Positions 17,370 to 25,903 of a stretch of DNA of 64,000 nucleotides are shown piece by piece. The DNA is from Amycolatopsis dendrobii. Its GTDB lineage: Bacteria > Actinomycetota > Actinomycetes > Mycobacteriales > Pseudonocardiaceae. Position 1 is the first letter of the stretch, and the number at the start of each line of letters is the position of its first letter. The notes under the pieces were generated by a model. The model was not told the DNA's origin and did not search any database. It saw nothing but the letters and a program-made list of their open reading frames with translations. Location: contig NZ_JACGZW010000002.1 of the NCBI RefSeq assembly GCF_014145675.1, positions 434,001 to 498,000 of the forward strand, given 5' to 3'. A program made the position numbers and the translations under genes.

Positions 17370-20300
17370 TCAACCCGTCCGGCGCGCCACCGTGGTCGCC
17401 AGCTCGCTGCGCGACGGCGCGTCCAGCTTCCCGAGCAACCGCACGACGTGCGCCTGAACCGTCCGCCGAGGCAGCCGCAGCTCCGTCGCGATCTCCGGAT
17501 TCGACCGGCCGGCAGCCACCAGCCGGGCGATCCGGACCTCCAGCGTCGACAGCGACTCCCAGCCACGCTCTGGCCGCGCCGAAGCCAACGAAGCCCCGCG
17601 CTGCACGCCGACCGCCTGCAATCGCGTCTCCGCGTGCTCCAGATTCCACGCCGCCGAAAGCTCCGTGTACAGCGAAGCCGCCTCATCGAACGCCGCCTGC
17701 GCGGCATCCAGCCGGCCGACCCGCGCCAGCAGCACCGCCGAGTCCTCCAACGCACTGGCCAGCTCCGGTTTCCGCCCCACCGCACGGAAATGCTCGACCG
17801 TCCGCAGAACCGGCTCCGGATCCTCGCCCAGCAACCCCCGGCACCATTCGGCAGCCGCGAACGCCCGCGCCGGTTCGAGTTCCTTCTCCGCCTCTTCGAC
17901 ACAGACCTCGAGTGCCCGCTCCGCCGCCGCCCGGTCGCCCGCCGCCAACGCGATCTGCGCGAACTGCGGCAACCACTGGTGCCGCAACATCATCTGCGCG
18001 TAGGTCGGATTCAAAATCGGCTCGAACACCGTGATCGCCTTCTGCAGATCACCCTGCTGATAGGCGACAAGTGCGTGCGCGGCAAGCAAAAAGTCGAAAC
18101 TCTCCCGCTCGGCACTGGTCGCCGGCGCGTGTTCCTCCGCCGCGTCCAGCAGCGCGGCCGCCTGCGCGTGCTCGCCCCGCCGTGCCGCGATGAGCGCCGC
18201 GACGCCGTGCAGCAGCAGCGCCGCCGCGCCCGGTTCCCGCAGGCCGAAGAAGGTGATCGCCGGACCGTCCTCGGTCACCGTGTCCAGCTCCACCAGCGCT
18301 TCGTCCCACCGGCCTTCCCAATACCGGTGCACCGCAACCGAAACCTGCAGGCCGCTCGGCATGCTGTGCCGCCGCGTCACCTCGGCGGCCTCCTGCAACG
18401 TGCGGTTCGCGTCGTCCAGCCGGTCGAGGTTCTGCAGCGTGAAGACGCGGTTGTCCAGCAGATCCAGGTGCAGGTCGGCCAGTTCGTGCTCGTCGCCGAC
18501 GGCCGCGATCGCCTCGTCCACGTGCTTCAGCGCGCTCGGGTGGTGCCGTCGCACGGAATCGACCAGCCACAACGTTTGCAGCGCGTGCGCGGTGAGGTAG
18601 CCGTCGCCGTTGGCCTCGGCTCGGGCGACGTGCGCGTTCTTCTCCGCGACGTCGAGGTCGTCGAGCCCGCCGCGCCGGAAGTTCGCGAGCAGGTGGCGGC
18701 CCTTGACCCGCCACAGCTCCGGCACTCCCGGATCCTCCGCCGGATTCCCGAGCGTCTCCACCGCGAGCTGCACGTCGCCGCGGCGGAACCGCATCGCGGA
18801 CACGACATGGCGCATCTCCGCCGCGTTGTCCGGATCGCGTGCCACATCGAGTGCTTGCAGTGCAAGGTCTTCCGGGTTCCGTTCCAGTCGGAACAACACC
18901 CGCACCAGCGCGACCAGCAACGGTTCGCGGCGCGGATCGTCGTCCTCGACCACGGCGAGCGCGCGCTCCAACAGTTCGACCGCGATCAGCGGGGCCCGGT
19001 TCGACACCGCGCTCTGGTGCTCGACGAGCCAGTCCAGCACCCACGGATCCACAGTGGACGGAACGGCCACGAGCTGCTCGGCGACCCGCTTCACCGGCGC
19101 GCCGATCTTCGCCAGCGCTTCGGCCGCCTGCCGATGCTGCGCGGCCCGCGTTTCCGGCGGCAGATGGTGGTACAACGTCTGGCGCAGCAACGGAAGCCGG
19201 AACGCGAGCTGGGTTCCGGTGTCGAGCAGGATGTTGTCCGCCACGGCCTCTTCGAGCGGGCCGAGCAGGTCCGACGGACGCTGTCCGAGCACCGCCGCGA
19301 TGTCGCCGACGGCGAACTCCATGCCGAGGATCGCGCCCCAGCCCAGCACGTGCCGGGTCTGCGCGGGCAACAGCTCCAGCCGCCGGTTGACCGCCGCGAC
19401 GATCGATTCCGGCGGCTCGAAGCGCAGCGGATCCGGGACGTCGGCGAGCCCGTCGCGGTGCTCGACCGCACCCGAGTGCACCAGCGCGTCCAGCATTTCC
19501 TTGAGGTACAAGGGATTACCGTCAGCGCGCGCGAGCAGCTCCCGCAGCCGCGGTCCGGGATCCGCGCCGATCTGCCGCTGCGAGAGGGCCAGGACGTCGT
19601 CCTCGCCGAGCGGGCCGAGGTCGAGCACGATCCCGTCCCGCGTCTCGACGCCGCGGCGCAGCTGAGTCATCTCCGGCCGCTCCGGCGCCGGCCGCGTCGC
19701 GGCGACCAGCAGCAACGGCAGCTGCCGGGCGGCCGCGGACAGCCGGTGCCACACCAGCACGCTCGGCTCGTCCGCCCATTGCAGGTCGTCGACCACGAGC
19801 AGCAACGGCGATTCGGCACACAGTTCGTCGACGAGCGCCAGCAGCCGGTCCACCGAGTCCAGCACCGGGTCGCCGACGCGCCGCACCGGTTCCTCGCTGC
19901 TCAGCGCGACGCGCGCGCGGCGCGGATCCGGCGAATGCGGGTCGATCGCCAGGCATTCGTGCATCACCTGCAACGGGAACCGCATGCTCAGCTCGTCCGC
20001 GGCCACCCAGGCGAGCTGGAGACCAGCGGCGTCGCCGAACGCGTGCGCCAGCAGCTCCGACTTCCCGATCCCGGCCTCGCCCTCGATCCACACCGCCCGG
20101 CCGCGGCCCGCGCGGACGCCGTCGAGCAGCTGGCGCAGCTTGCTGACCTCGGCTTCCCGGCCGAGCAACGGGTCCCGCGGCGCCCGCACGACCGGCTCGG
20201 GCAGCTCCGGCCGCCGCAGCTCCAGCGCCGGGTCCTCGGCGAGCACGCGCTGGTGCAGTTCGCGCAGCCCGGGCCCAGGTTCCACGCCCAGCTCGGCGCG

Positions 20301-20990
20301 GAGCGTGCGGCGTGCGTCGCGGAACACGTCGAGCGCGTCGGAATGCCGGCCGCTGCGGTAGAGCGCGAGCATCAGCGACGCCCGCAGCGATTCACGCAGC
20401 GGGTACTCGGCGGTGAGCGCGGTCAGCTCGGCGATGATCTCCTGGTGGCCGCCCATTTCCAGCCTGCTGCGGGCGGCTCGGTCCAGTGTGTCCAGCCGCA
20501 GCTCGGCCAGATATGCGCGATGCCGCTCGGCGAAATTGCCGGGCACCCCGGACAGCGCTTCGCCGTGCCAGAGCTTGAGCGCGGCGCTGAATTCGGCGAC
20601 CGCCCGGTTGTGCGCCCCGGCCTCGGCCTCGCGCTTGCCGTCTTCCCGATGCTGTTCGAACTTCGCCGCGTCCAGCGCTTCCGGCGCGAGGTCGAGCGTG
20701 TAGCCCGCCGGGCCGGAGCCGAGCACGCTCGACGCGGACCACCGGGTGCGTTCCGGCTCCAGCGCGCGGCGCAACCCGGAGATGTAGGTGTGCACGCTGC
20801 CTTCGACACTGGCCGGCGGCGAATCGCCCCATACGCCCGCGATCAGCTCCGCGCGCGGCACCGGCCGTCCGGCGGCGACCGCCAGCATGGCGAAGACCGC
20901 GCGCTGCCGCGCGGGTCCGAGCGAGATTTCGGTCGTCCCGCGCCAGGCGCGCAACGGGCCGAGCACCGTCACCCGCAAATCCCCTGGCAT
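17370..20990 (-). CDS. AfsR/SARP-like BTAD regulator with NTPase and LuxR domains
   Basis: A 1206-residue regulator. Order: OmpR-type winged helix (residues 1-95), bacterial transcriptional activator domain (about 100-245), AAA/STAND NTPase with Walker A EGEAGIGKSELL (about 300-312) and Walker B LLLVVDDLQWAD, a long helical TPR-like region (about 550-1120), and a C-terminal LuxR helix-turn-helix (STLEVRIARLVAAGRSNPEIA). Two DNA-binding domains at opposite ends are unusual; most AfsR proteins have only the N-terminal one. Such regulators often control secondary metabolism in an ATP-dependent way. Its target is not obvious here. It starts 64 bp after a paralogous gene on the same strand, so both may be co-transcribed. 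Confidence 0.92.
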   Translation of the reverse strand: MPGDLRVTVLGPLRAWRGTTEISLGPARQRAVFAMLAVAAGRPVPRAELIAGVWGDSPPASVEGSVHTYISGLRRALEPERTRWSASSVLGSGPAGYTLDLAPEALDAAKFEQHREDGKREAEAGAHNRAVAEFSAALKLWHGEALSGVPGNFAERHRAYLAELRLDTLDRAARSRLEMGGHQEIIAELTALTAEYPLRESLRASLMLALYRSGRHSDALDVFRDARRTLRAELGVEPGPGLRELHQRVLAEDPALELRRPELPEPVVRAPRDPLLGREAEVSKLRQLLDGVRAGRGRAVWIEGEAGIGKSELLAHAFGDAAGLQLAWVAADELSMRFPLQVMHECLAIDPHSPDPRRARVALSSEEPVRRVGDPVLDSVDRLLALVDELCAESPLLLVVDDLQWADEPSVLVWHRLSAAARQLPLLLVAATRPAPERPEMTQLRRGVETRDGIVLDLGPLGEDDVLALSQRQIGADPGPRLRELLARADGNPLYLKEMLDALVHSGAVEHRDGLADVPDPLRFEPPESIVAAVNRRLELLPAQTRHVLGWGAILGMEFAVGDIAAVLGQRPSDLLGPLEEAVADNILLDTGTQLAFRLPLLRQTLYHHLPPETRAAQHRQAAEALAKIGAPVKRVAEQLVAVPSTVDPWVLDWLVEHQSAVSNRAPLIAVELLERALAVVEDDDPRREPLLVALVRVLFRLERNPEDLALQALDVARDPDNAAEMRHVVSAMRFRRGDVQLAVETLGNPAEDPGVPELWRVKGRHLLANFRRGGLDDLDVAEKNAHVARAEANGDGYLTAHALQTLWLVDSVRRHHPSALKHVDEAIAAVGDEHELADLHLDLLDNRVFTLQNLDRLDDANRTLQEAAEVTRRHSMPSGLQVSVAVHRYWEGRWDEALVELDTVTEDGPAITFFGLREPGAAALLLHGVAALIAARRGEHAQAAALLDAAEEHAPATSAERESFDFLLAAHALVAYQQGDLQKAITVFEPILNPTYAQMMLRHQWLPQFAQIALAAGDRAAAERALEVCVEEAEKELEPARAFAAAEWCRGLLGEDPEPVLRTVEHFRAVGRKPELASALEDSAVLLARVGRLDAAQAAFDEAASLYTELSAAWNLEHAETRLQAVGVQRGASLASARPERGWESLSTLEVRIARLVAAGRSNPEIATELRLPRRTVQAHVVRLLGKLDAPSRSELATTVARRTG

Positions 20991-21054
20991 GCCGTTCCAT
21001 TCGCCGTGTTGACCGAGTTTACCGCCTCGATCATGGACGCGAGTCCACCCCGGT

Positions 21055-24000
21055 TCACTCTCCTGCCGCACGCGCGCGGACCGGACTGGCCCGCCGGATG
21101 CCGTACGGCTGCATCCGTGTCTCGGCCCGCCGCACGTCCCACGCCGCGCCGACCGAGGTGTAGCTGGTGAGTGCCGCGAGGAAAGCCGTGCGCGCCTCGT
21201 CGAGGCGGCGGTACTCGGCGAGCAGGATCGCGGCGTCCTCGCTGGCGCGAGCGTGTTTGAGCATCCGCCCGGCGGCCTCGTAGTGCGTGGCGGCGCCGAG
21301 GATCGCGTCCGGATCCGCGGTGACCAGGCCCCGGCAGTGCGCGGTCGCCGCGGTGTGCGACGGCGGAGTGTCGTATCCGCTGGTGTCGCCCATCAGCCGC
21401 AGTGCCCGGAACGCGTGCGGCTGGTCGCCGAGCTGCATGGCGAGCCGCGCCAGGTCGGGCAGCCACTGCTGACGCGCCGCGGGCGGGTAGTTCTGGTCCA
21501 GCAGCGGGAGAAGCGCGGCGAGCGCGGCGTCCGGATCGCCTTCCAGCTCGGCGAGCTGAGCGCGCGCGGCGAGCAGGTAGTCGCCGCCGTTCGGTTCGAG
21601 GCCGTGCGGGAACTGGTGCCGGGCCGCCGCGTCGAGATGCGCGCGCGCCTCGTCCGGTTCGTCCCGGTGACTCGCGATCAGCGCGCCGACGCCGTGCACC
21701 AGCAACGCCGATCCCGGACTGCGCAACACATACGACGCGGTTTCCGCGCCGCCCCGGATCACCGTGTCGAGTTCGGCCAGTGCCTCGCCCCAGCGGCCGC
21801 GCCAGTAGTAGTGCACCGCGCCGGCCAGGTGCATTTCCCCGGGCACCGCCCGGGTCGCGGCGAGCCGGCGCGCGGTGCTCAGGTCCGCGTCGTTGTCGAG
21901 CCCGTCCAGCACGCCCAGTTCGGACAGATCCGGTGCGGCCGCTTGATGGTCGACGGCGAACCGTTCGATGGTCACGCGCAGGGTTTCGTGCCGTCCGCGC
22001 CACATCTCCGGCACCTTCGGATCGGCCAGCGTACGGCGGACTTCCGCCGAGGCTTCGGCGAATTCGCCGCGGCGGTAATAGATGTAGGCGAGGATCCAGC
22101 GCATTTCCGCGGCCTGCCTGCTGTCCTTGGTGCGCGCGACGACCGACCGCGCCTCCGCCTCCGGCTCCCGGCCGAGCCAGAACAGCAGCCGGGCGAGCGT
22201 GGCGGTGAGCGGTTCGCGGGCCTCGGCGGGCAGAACGGCCTGCTTGACCACCTGTTTCAGCAGGTCCACCGCGATCCGCGGCGACTGCGCGGCGACCGTG
22301 CCGATGTGCTCGACCAGCCAGTTCGCCATCCACGGGTCCACCTGCGCCGGCGCGGCGGCCAGTTGTTCGGCGACGCGTTCCGCGCCTGCACCCGCTCCGT
22401 CGAGCGCTTCGGCCAGTTGCCGGTGCAGGGCGACGCGCATCGCGGCGGGAGTCTTTTCGTACAACACGCGGCGCAGCAACGGGTGCCGGAACTTGAGCAG
22501 ATCGCCGGACTCGACCAGCACCCCCGCGGTGAGCGCTTCTTCGACGGCGGGCACGAGCGCCGTCGGCGCGCGTTCGGTGGCGATCGCGATGTCGGCGAGC
22601 GAGAATTCCTTGCCCAGCAAGGCCGCCCAGCGCAACAGGTCTCGCGCGGAGCTGGAGAGGAAGATCAGGTACAGCGTGATCCGCGAGCCGAGCGGCGACG
22701 GGATCGAGCGGCACGAGGAACCGTCGACGATCGCGTGCGCGCCGTCGAGCAGGATCATCGAATTGGCGAGCAGGGTTTCGACGATTTCCGTGGCGTAGCG
22801 CGGATTTCCGGCGGCATGGCCGAGCAGCACCGAGAGCATCCGGTTCGGCGGCGCGCCGGTCAGGTCGGCCGAGAGCTTCCGGATCTCGTTGTCCGGCAAC
22901 GGTTCCAGTCGCAGCAGCGAGGTCGCGCCGGACGACAGGTCCGCGGCGAGCGCTTCGAGCGCGGCCGAGCGGGGGAGCGGGCGGCTCGCTCCGACGAGCA
23001 GCAGCGGCAGTCGCCGGGTCTCGCGCGCGAGGTGCTGCCACACCTGCAACGTCGTCTCGTCCGCCCATTGCAGATCGTCGACCACGAGCGCGAGCGGCCC
23101 GTCCGCGCACAGTTGTCGCACCAGTCCGAGAATGCCCTGAACCGGGTCCAGCTCCGGGTTCTCGGCGAGCGCCACCGCCAGTTCCGCGCGGCGCAGGTCC
23201 GAGGCCCGCGGGTGCACGCCGAGCGCGTCCAGCAGCGGACGCAGGGCAAAGCCCTGGTCGAGCGAGTCCGCGGCGGCGAACAGTGCGGGGTAACCGGTTT
23301 CGTGCGCCAGCGCGACGGTCTCGGCCAGCAGCGCGGTCCGGCCGATTCCCGGTTCGCCCTTGACCCACACCGAACGGCCGAGGCCGCCGCCGAGACCGGC
23401 GACGGCCTCGCTGAGCAACTGCAACTCGTCTTCCCGCCCGACGAACGTCGCCGGACGCGGCGGCAGGACCGGCAACGGGAAGCGGGGAACCTTCGTGACG
23501 GGCGCGGGCGTCACCGCCGCGTCGGCGGCCAGCAGCTTTTCGTACAGCTCCCGCAGCGCCGGACCCGGCTCGGTGCCGGACGCTTCGACCAGCCGCTCGC
23601 GCAGCTCGGTGTAGACGGTGAGCGCCTCGTGGTGCCTGCCCGTCTGGTCGAGTGCTCGCATGAGCAGTCCGTGCAGCGGCTCGCGGAACGGGTGTTCCGC
23701 GGCGAGCTCGCCGAGTTGCGTGACGAGCCCGGCGGACTCGCCCGAGTCCATCGCCAGCTCGGCCCGGCGTTCGACGGTCGCCAGCCGCAGCTCCTCCAAC
23801 CGCACCCGCTGCGCGGTGGCGTAATGCCCGGAGAGACATTGCAGCGGCGTGCCGTCCCACTCCGCGAGAGCCTCGTCGAGCACGCTCCGCGCCTCGGCCC
23901 GGCGTCCCTCGGCGAGCAGGCGGTTGCCGAGGTCGCGCAGCGCACTGAAGCGGTGGACGTCGATCTGCTCCGGTTCGACGCAGAGCGAGTAGCCGGACCC

Positions 24001-24294
24001 GGTGGACGCGATCAACCGCGATTCGGCGCCCTTGCGGCGGCCCGGTTCGAGAACGCGGCGCAGTCCGGAGATATAGGTGTAGATGCTCCCTTGCGCACTG
24101 GCCGGGGGCGCGTCGCCCCACACTGCGTCGATGAGCACTTCACGGGAGACGGTGCGGTTCGCCGAGAAGGCGAGCACCGCGAAGACTGTGCGCCGATGAG
24201 CAGAACCGAGGTCGAGCTGCCGGTCGCCGAGCCAGGCTCGCACCGGTCCGAGCAGCTGGATTTCCGGCGCCGGGACGCCGCCGGATGCCGACAT
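21055..24294 (-). CDS. AfsR/SARP-like BTAD regulator, Walker A Lys-to-Arg variant
   Basis: A 1079-residue paralogue of the next gene with the same first four parts: winged helix (about 10-100), activator domain (about 105-255), NTPase, helical repeats. The Walker A motif reads KGEPGIGRTALL (about 308-319): the catalytic Lys is Arg. Walker B is intact (LALVVDDLQWAD). It lacks the C-terminal LuxR domain and ends soon after the segment that aligns with the paralogue (RRAETRMQPYGI). The altered P-loop may reduce ATP hydrolysis or binding, making this a possible constitutive or regulatory partner. The gene ends just 65 bp before the start of the paralogue. Confidence 0.92.
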   Translation of the reverse strand: MSASGGVPAPEIQLLGPVRAWLGDRQLDLGSAHRRTVFAVLAFSANRTVSREVLIDAVWGDAPPASAQGSIYTYISGLRRVLEPGRRKGAESRLIASTGSGYSLCVEPEQIDVHRFSALRDLGNRLLAEGRRAEARSVLDEALAEWDGTPLQCLSGHYATAQRVRLEELRLATVERRAELAMDSGESAGLVTQLGELAAEHPFREPLHGLLMRALDQTGRHHEALTVYTELRERLVEASGTEPGPALRELYEKLLAADAAVTPAPVTKVPRFPLPVLPPRPATFVGREDELQLLSEAVAGLGGGLGRSVWVKGEPGIGRTALLAETVALAHETGYPALFAAADSLDQGFALRPLLDALGVHPRASDLRRAELAVALAENPELDPVQGILGLVRQLCADGPLALVVDDLQWADETTLQVWQHLARETRRLPLLLVGASRPLPRSAALEALAADLSSGATSLLRLEPLPDNEIRKLSADLTGAPPNRMLSVLLGHAAGNPRYATEIVETLLANSMILLDGAHAIVDGSSCRSIPSPLGSRITLYLIFLSSSARDLLRWAALLGKEFSLADIAIATERAPTALVPAVEEALTAGVLVESGDLLKFRHPLLRRVLYEKTPAAMRVALHRQLAEALDGAGAGAERVAEQLAAAPAQVDPWMANWLVEHIGTVAAQSPRIAVDLLKQVVKQAVLPAEAREPLTATLARLLFWLGREPEAEARSVVARTKDSRQAAEMRWILAYIYYRRGEFAEASAEVRRTLADPKVPEMWRGRHETLRVTIERFAVDHQAAAPDLSELGVLDGLDNDADLSTARRLAATRAVPGEMHLAGAVHYYWRGRWGEALAELDTVIRGGAETASYVLRSPGSALLVHGVGALIASHRDEPDEARAHLDAAARHQFPHGLEPNGGDYLLAARAQLAELEGDPDAALAALLPLLDQNYPPAARQQWLPDLARLAMQLGDQPHAFRALRLMGDTSGYDTPPSHTAATAHCRGLVTADPDAILGAATHYEAAGRMLKHARASEDAAILLAEYRRLDEARTAFLAALTSYTSVGAAWDVRRAETRMQPYGIRRASPVRARAAGE

Positions 24295-24614
24295 CGGTCT
24301 CCCTTCACGCGCTGACGGATCGTCACACGCCGGATGCCACTGGTGAGCTTACGCCGAAAAGGTGACGTCGCGGGACCGCCCCGGGTTGCTTTTGCCGGTC
24401 TTGTCCAGCGAATTGTCTGGTGGACATGGTCGCGGGGGAGGCCCGGCGGTGAACGCCGGGCAAACCGGCGGGGCGGTCCGGCAGGCACACCTGCCCCGAC
24501 AAAGGGGCATCGGCCACGCTCCCCGGTTTCCGGACGGGAATCCCTGCGGCAGCCTCGACGAGGAGCCCGCGCGCCCGATTCGCGGCTTCGGCGCGGCGAC
24601 GGTGAGGAGGAGGC
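24295..24614. other. Intergenic region between regulator and WXG100 genes
   Basis: About 320 bp between the divergent regulator start and the first WXG100 gene. Short frames occur on both strands but none has a ribosome binding site and family-like sequence. It should hold both promoters. A small hairpin (CCCGGCG-GTGAA-CGCCGGG) lies near 24450; I see nothing else. Confidence 0.4.
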
Positions 24615-24893
24615 GTGGACCCGGTTCCGGCCCCGGCGGGGGCGAGGTTCGCGGCGGCGATCGACGCGGCGAACGCCTGTTTCGGCACGGTGAACAGCGA
24701 AATGGCGGCGCTGCAGGCGTCGTGGCGCGGCGAGGCGGCGGTGCGGTTCGGCCAGGCGATGAACGATTGGGAGCAGCAGTTCGATCGCATTCTGGCAAGT
24801 CTGGCAGATCTCGTGGACGTCGCGCGCGGTACGGGCGCGTCCACCACCGCAAAGTGCTCAGATGAGCGCGTGCGGTGCGCCGACCACCCATGA
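24615..24893 (+). CDS. WXG100-like small secreted protein (T7SS)
   Basis: A 92-residue, largely helical protein with a central WRG turn (ALQASWRGEAAVRFGQAM), the helix-turn-helix pattern of ESAT-6/CFP-10-type proteins. The GTG start follows a GGAGG-like stretch. It overlaps the next gene by four bases (ATGA); the pair probably forms a heterodimer exported by a type VII system. The last 20 residues (CSDERVRCADHP) are non-helical. No secretion machine gene is near. Confidence 0.82.
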   Translation: MDPVPAPAGARFAAAIDAANACFGTVNSEMAALQASWRGEAAVRFGQAMNDWEQQFDRILASLADLVDVARGTGASTTAKCSDERVRCADHP

Positions 24894-25153
24894 GCGGCGA
24901 TCCTGGCTTCGACCAGGCCGCCGAGGTGCTGTCCCGGATCCGCCGCACGACCGGCGACCTCGGCGCGGTGCTCGCCGAGCTGGAGTCCGCGGTGGAACCC
25001 GAGGTGGCCGGCTGGCCCGCCGCGGCGCGGGCCCGCTACCGGGAGGCCAAACGGGAGTGGGCCACCGCGCTCGACCGGATGCCCGAATGCCTCGACCGGG
25101 CGGCGCAAGCGTTCCGCGAGATCTCCGGTCCAGAGCCGAAAAGAGGCCTTTGA
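24890..25153 (+). CDS. Second WXG100-like protein, partner of the preceding gene
   Basis: An 87-residue helical protein with a GWPAAARARYREAK turn in the place of the WXG motif and a second helix of similar length. It starts at the ATG of an ATGA overlap with the preceding gene, so the two are translationally coupled. ESX-type pairs are normally encoded this way. Followed by about 100 bp and then a LuxR-type regulator. Confidence 0.82.
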   Translation: MSGDPGFDQAAEVLSRIRRTTGDLGAVLAELESAVEPEVAGWPAAARARYREAKREWATALDRMPECLDRAAQAFREISGPEPKRGL

Positions 25154-25256
25154 ACAGCGAAAACCCTGGTTTTCTTCACCGGCCTTCACGAGCACGCCAG
25201 AAAACGTGAAGTCTCGCCCGCCACACTGCGTCCAGGCAATGTGGAGGGGGTTAATC

Positions 25257-25892
25257 GTGAAGCTCGTCAAGGTCGCAGTGCTCGCCTCGGACCCGATCAC
25301 CCGGGCCGGAGCCGCGAGCCTGCTGGGTTCGCGCCCGGAACTGGCCCTGCTCGGCCACGACGCGGCGAGCCAGGCGGACGTGGTCCTCGTGATGGAGGAG
25401 CACGTGACCGACCGGGTGCTGTCGCAGGTGCGGGACCTCGGCAGGCAGTCCGAGCAGCTGACCGGACCGCATCTGGTGATCGTGGTCGACCACTTCCGCG
25501 AGAGCGACCTGATGACGGCCGTCGAATGCGGGGTCGTCGCGATCCTGCCGCGCCGCGAAACCGGCGGCGGCGAACTGGTCGCGGCAGTGCTGGCCGCGGG
25601 CGACGGCACGGCGACGCTCCCGCCGCGGCTGCAGGGCGCGCTGCTCGCACAGGTGCAGCGAATGCGCCGCGACGTGCTGGAGCCGAACGGCCTCACGCTG
25701 TCCGGCCTGGCTTCGCGCGAATGCGACGTGCTGCGGCTGGTCGCCGAGGGCTACGGCACCGAGGAGATCGCGACGAAGCTCTGTTATTCGGAGCGGACGG
25801 TCAAGAACGTGCTGTACGGCCTGATGACCCGATGCGGTCTGAACAACCGTGCGCACGCCGTGGCCTATGCCCTGCGCGCCGGCGCGATCTAG
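25257..25892 (+). CDS. LuxR-type regulator with degenerate receiver domain (paralogue)
   Basis: A 211-residue protein paralogous to the regulator at 12.6-13.2 kb: VKVAVLASDPITRAGAAS at the start, LASRECDVLRLVAEGYGT and KLCYSERTVKNVLYGL in the DNA-binding domain, and the same last residues (AHAVAYALRAGAI). The phosphoacceptor region reads DVVLVMEEHVTD, without the standard Asp. GGAGGGGG lies six bases before the GTG at 25257, which decides the start; an upstream ATG would add six residues. It follows the WXG100 pair and may control it. Confidence 0.88.
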   Translation: MKLVKVAVLASDPITRAGAASLLGSRPELALLGHDAASQADVVLVMEEHVTDRVLSQVRDLGRQSEQLTGPHLVIVVDHFRESDLMTAVECGVVAILPRRETGGGELVAAVLAAGDGTATLPPRLQGALLAQVQRMRRDVLEPNGLTLSGLASRECDVLRLVAEGYGTEEIATKLCYSERTVKNVLYGLMTRCGLNNRAHAVAYALRAGAI

Positions 25893-25903
25893 TGTTCTGA
25901 CCC

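Noticed and set aside
17448..24315. Very long plus-strand frames opposite the two large regulators
   Set aside because: They are Arg/Pro/Gln-rich shadows of high-GC genes, with no domain, signal or ribosome site.
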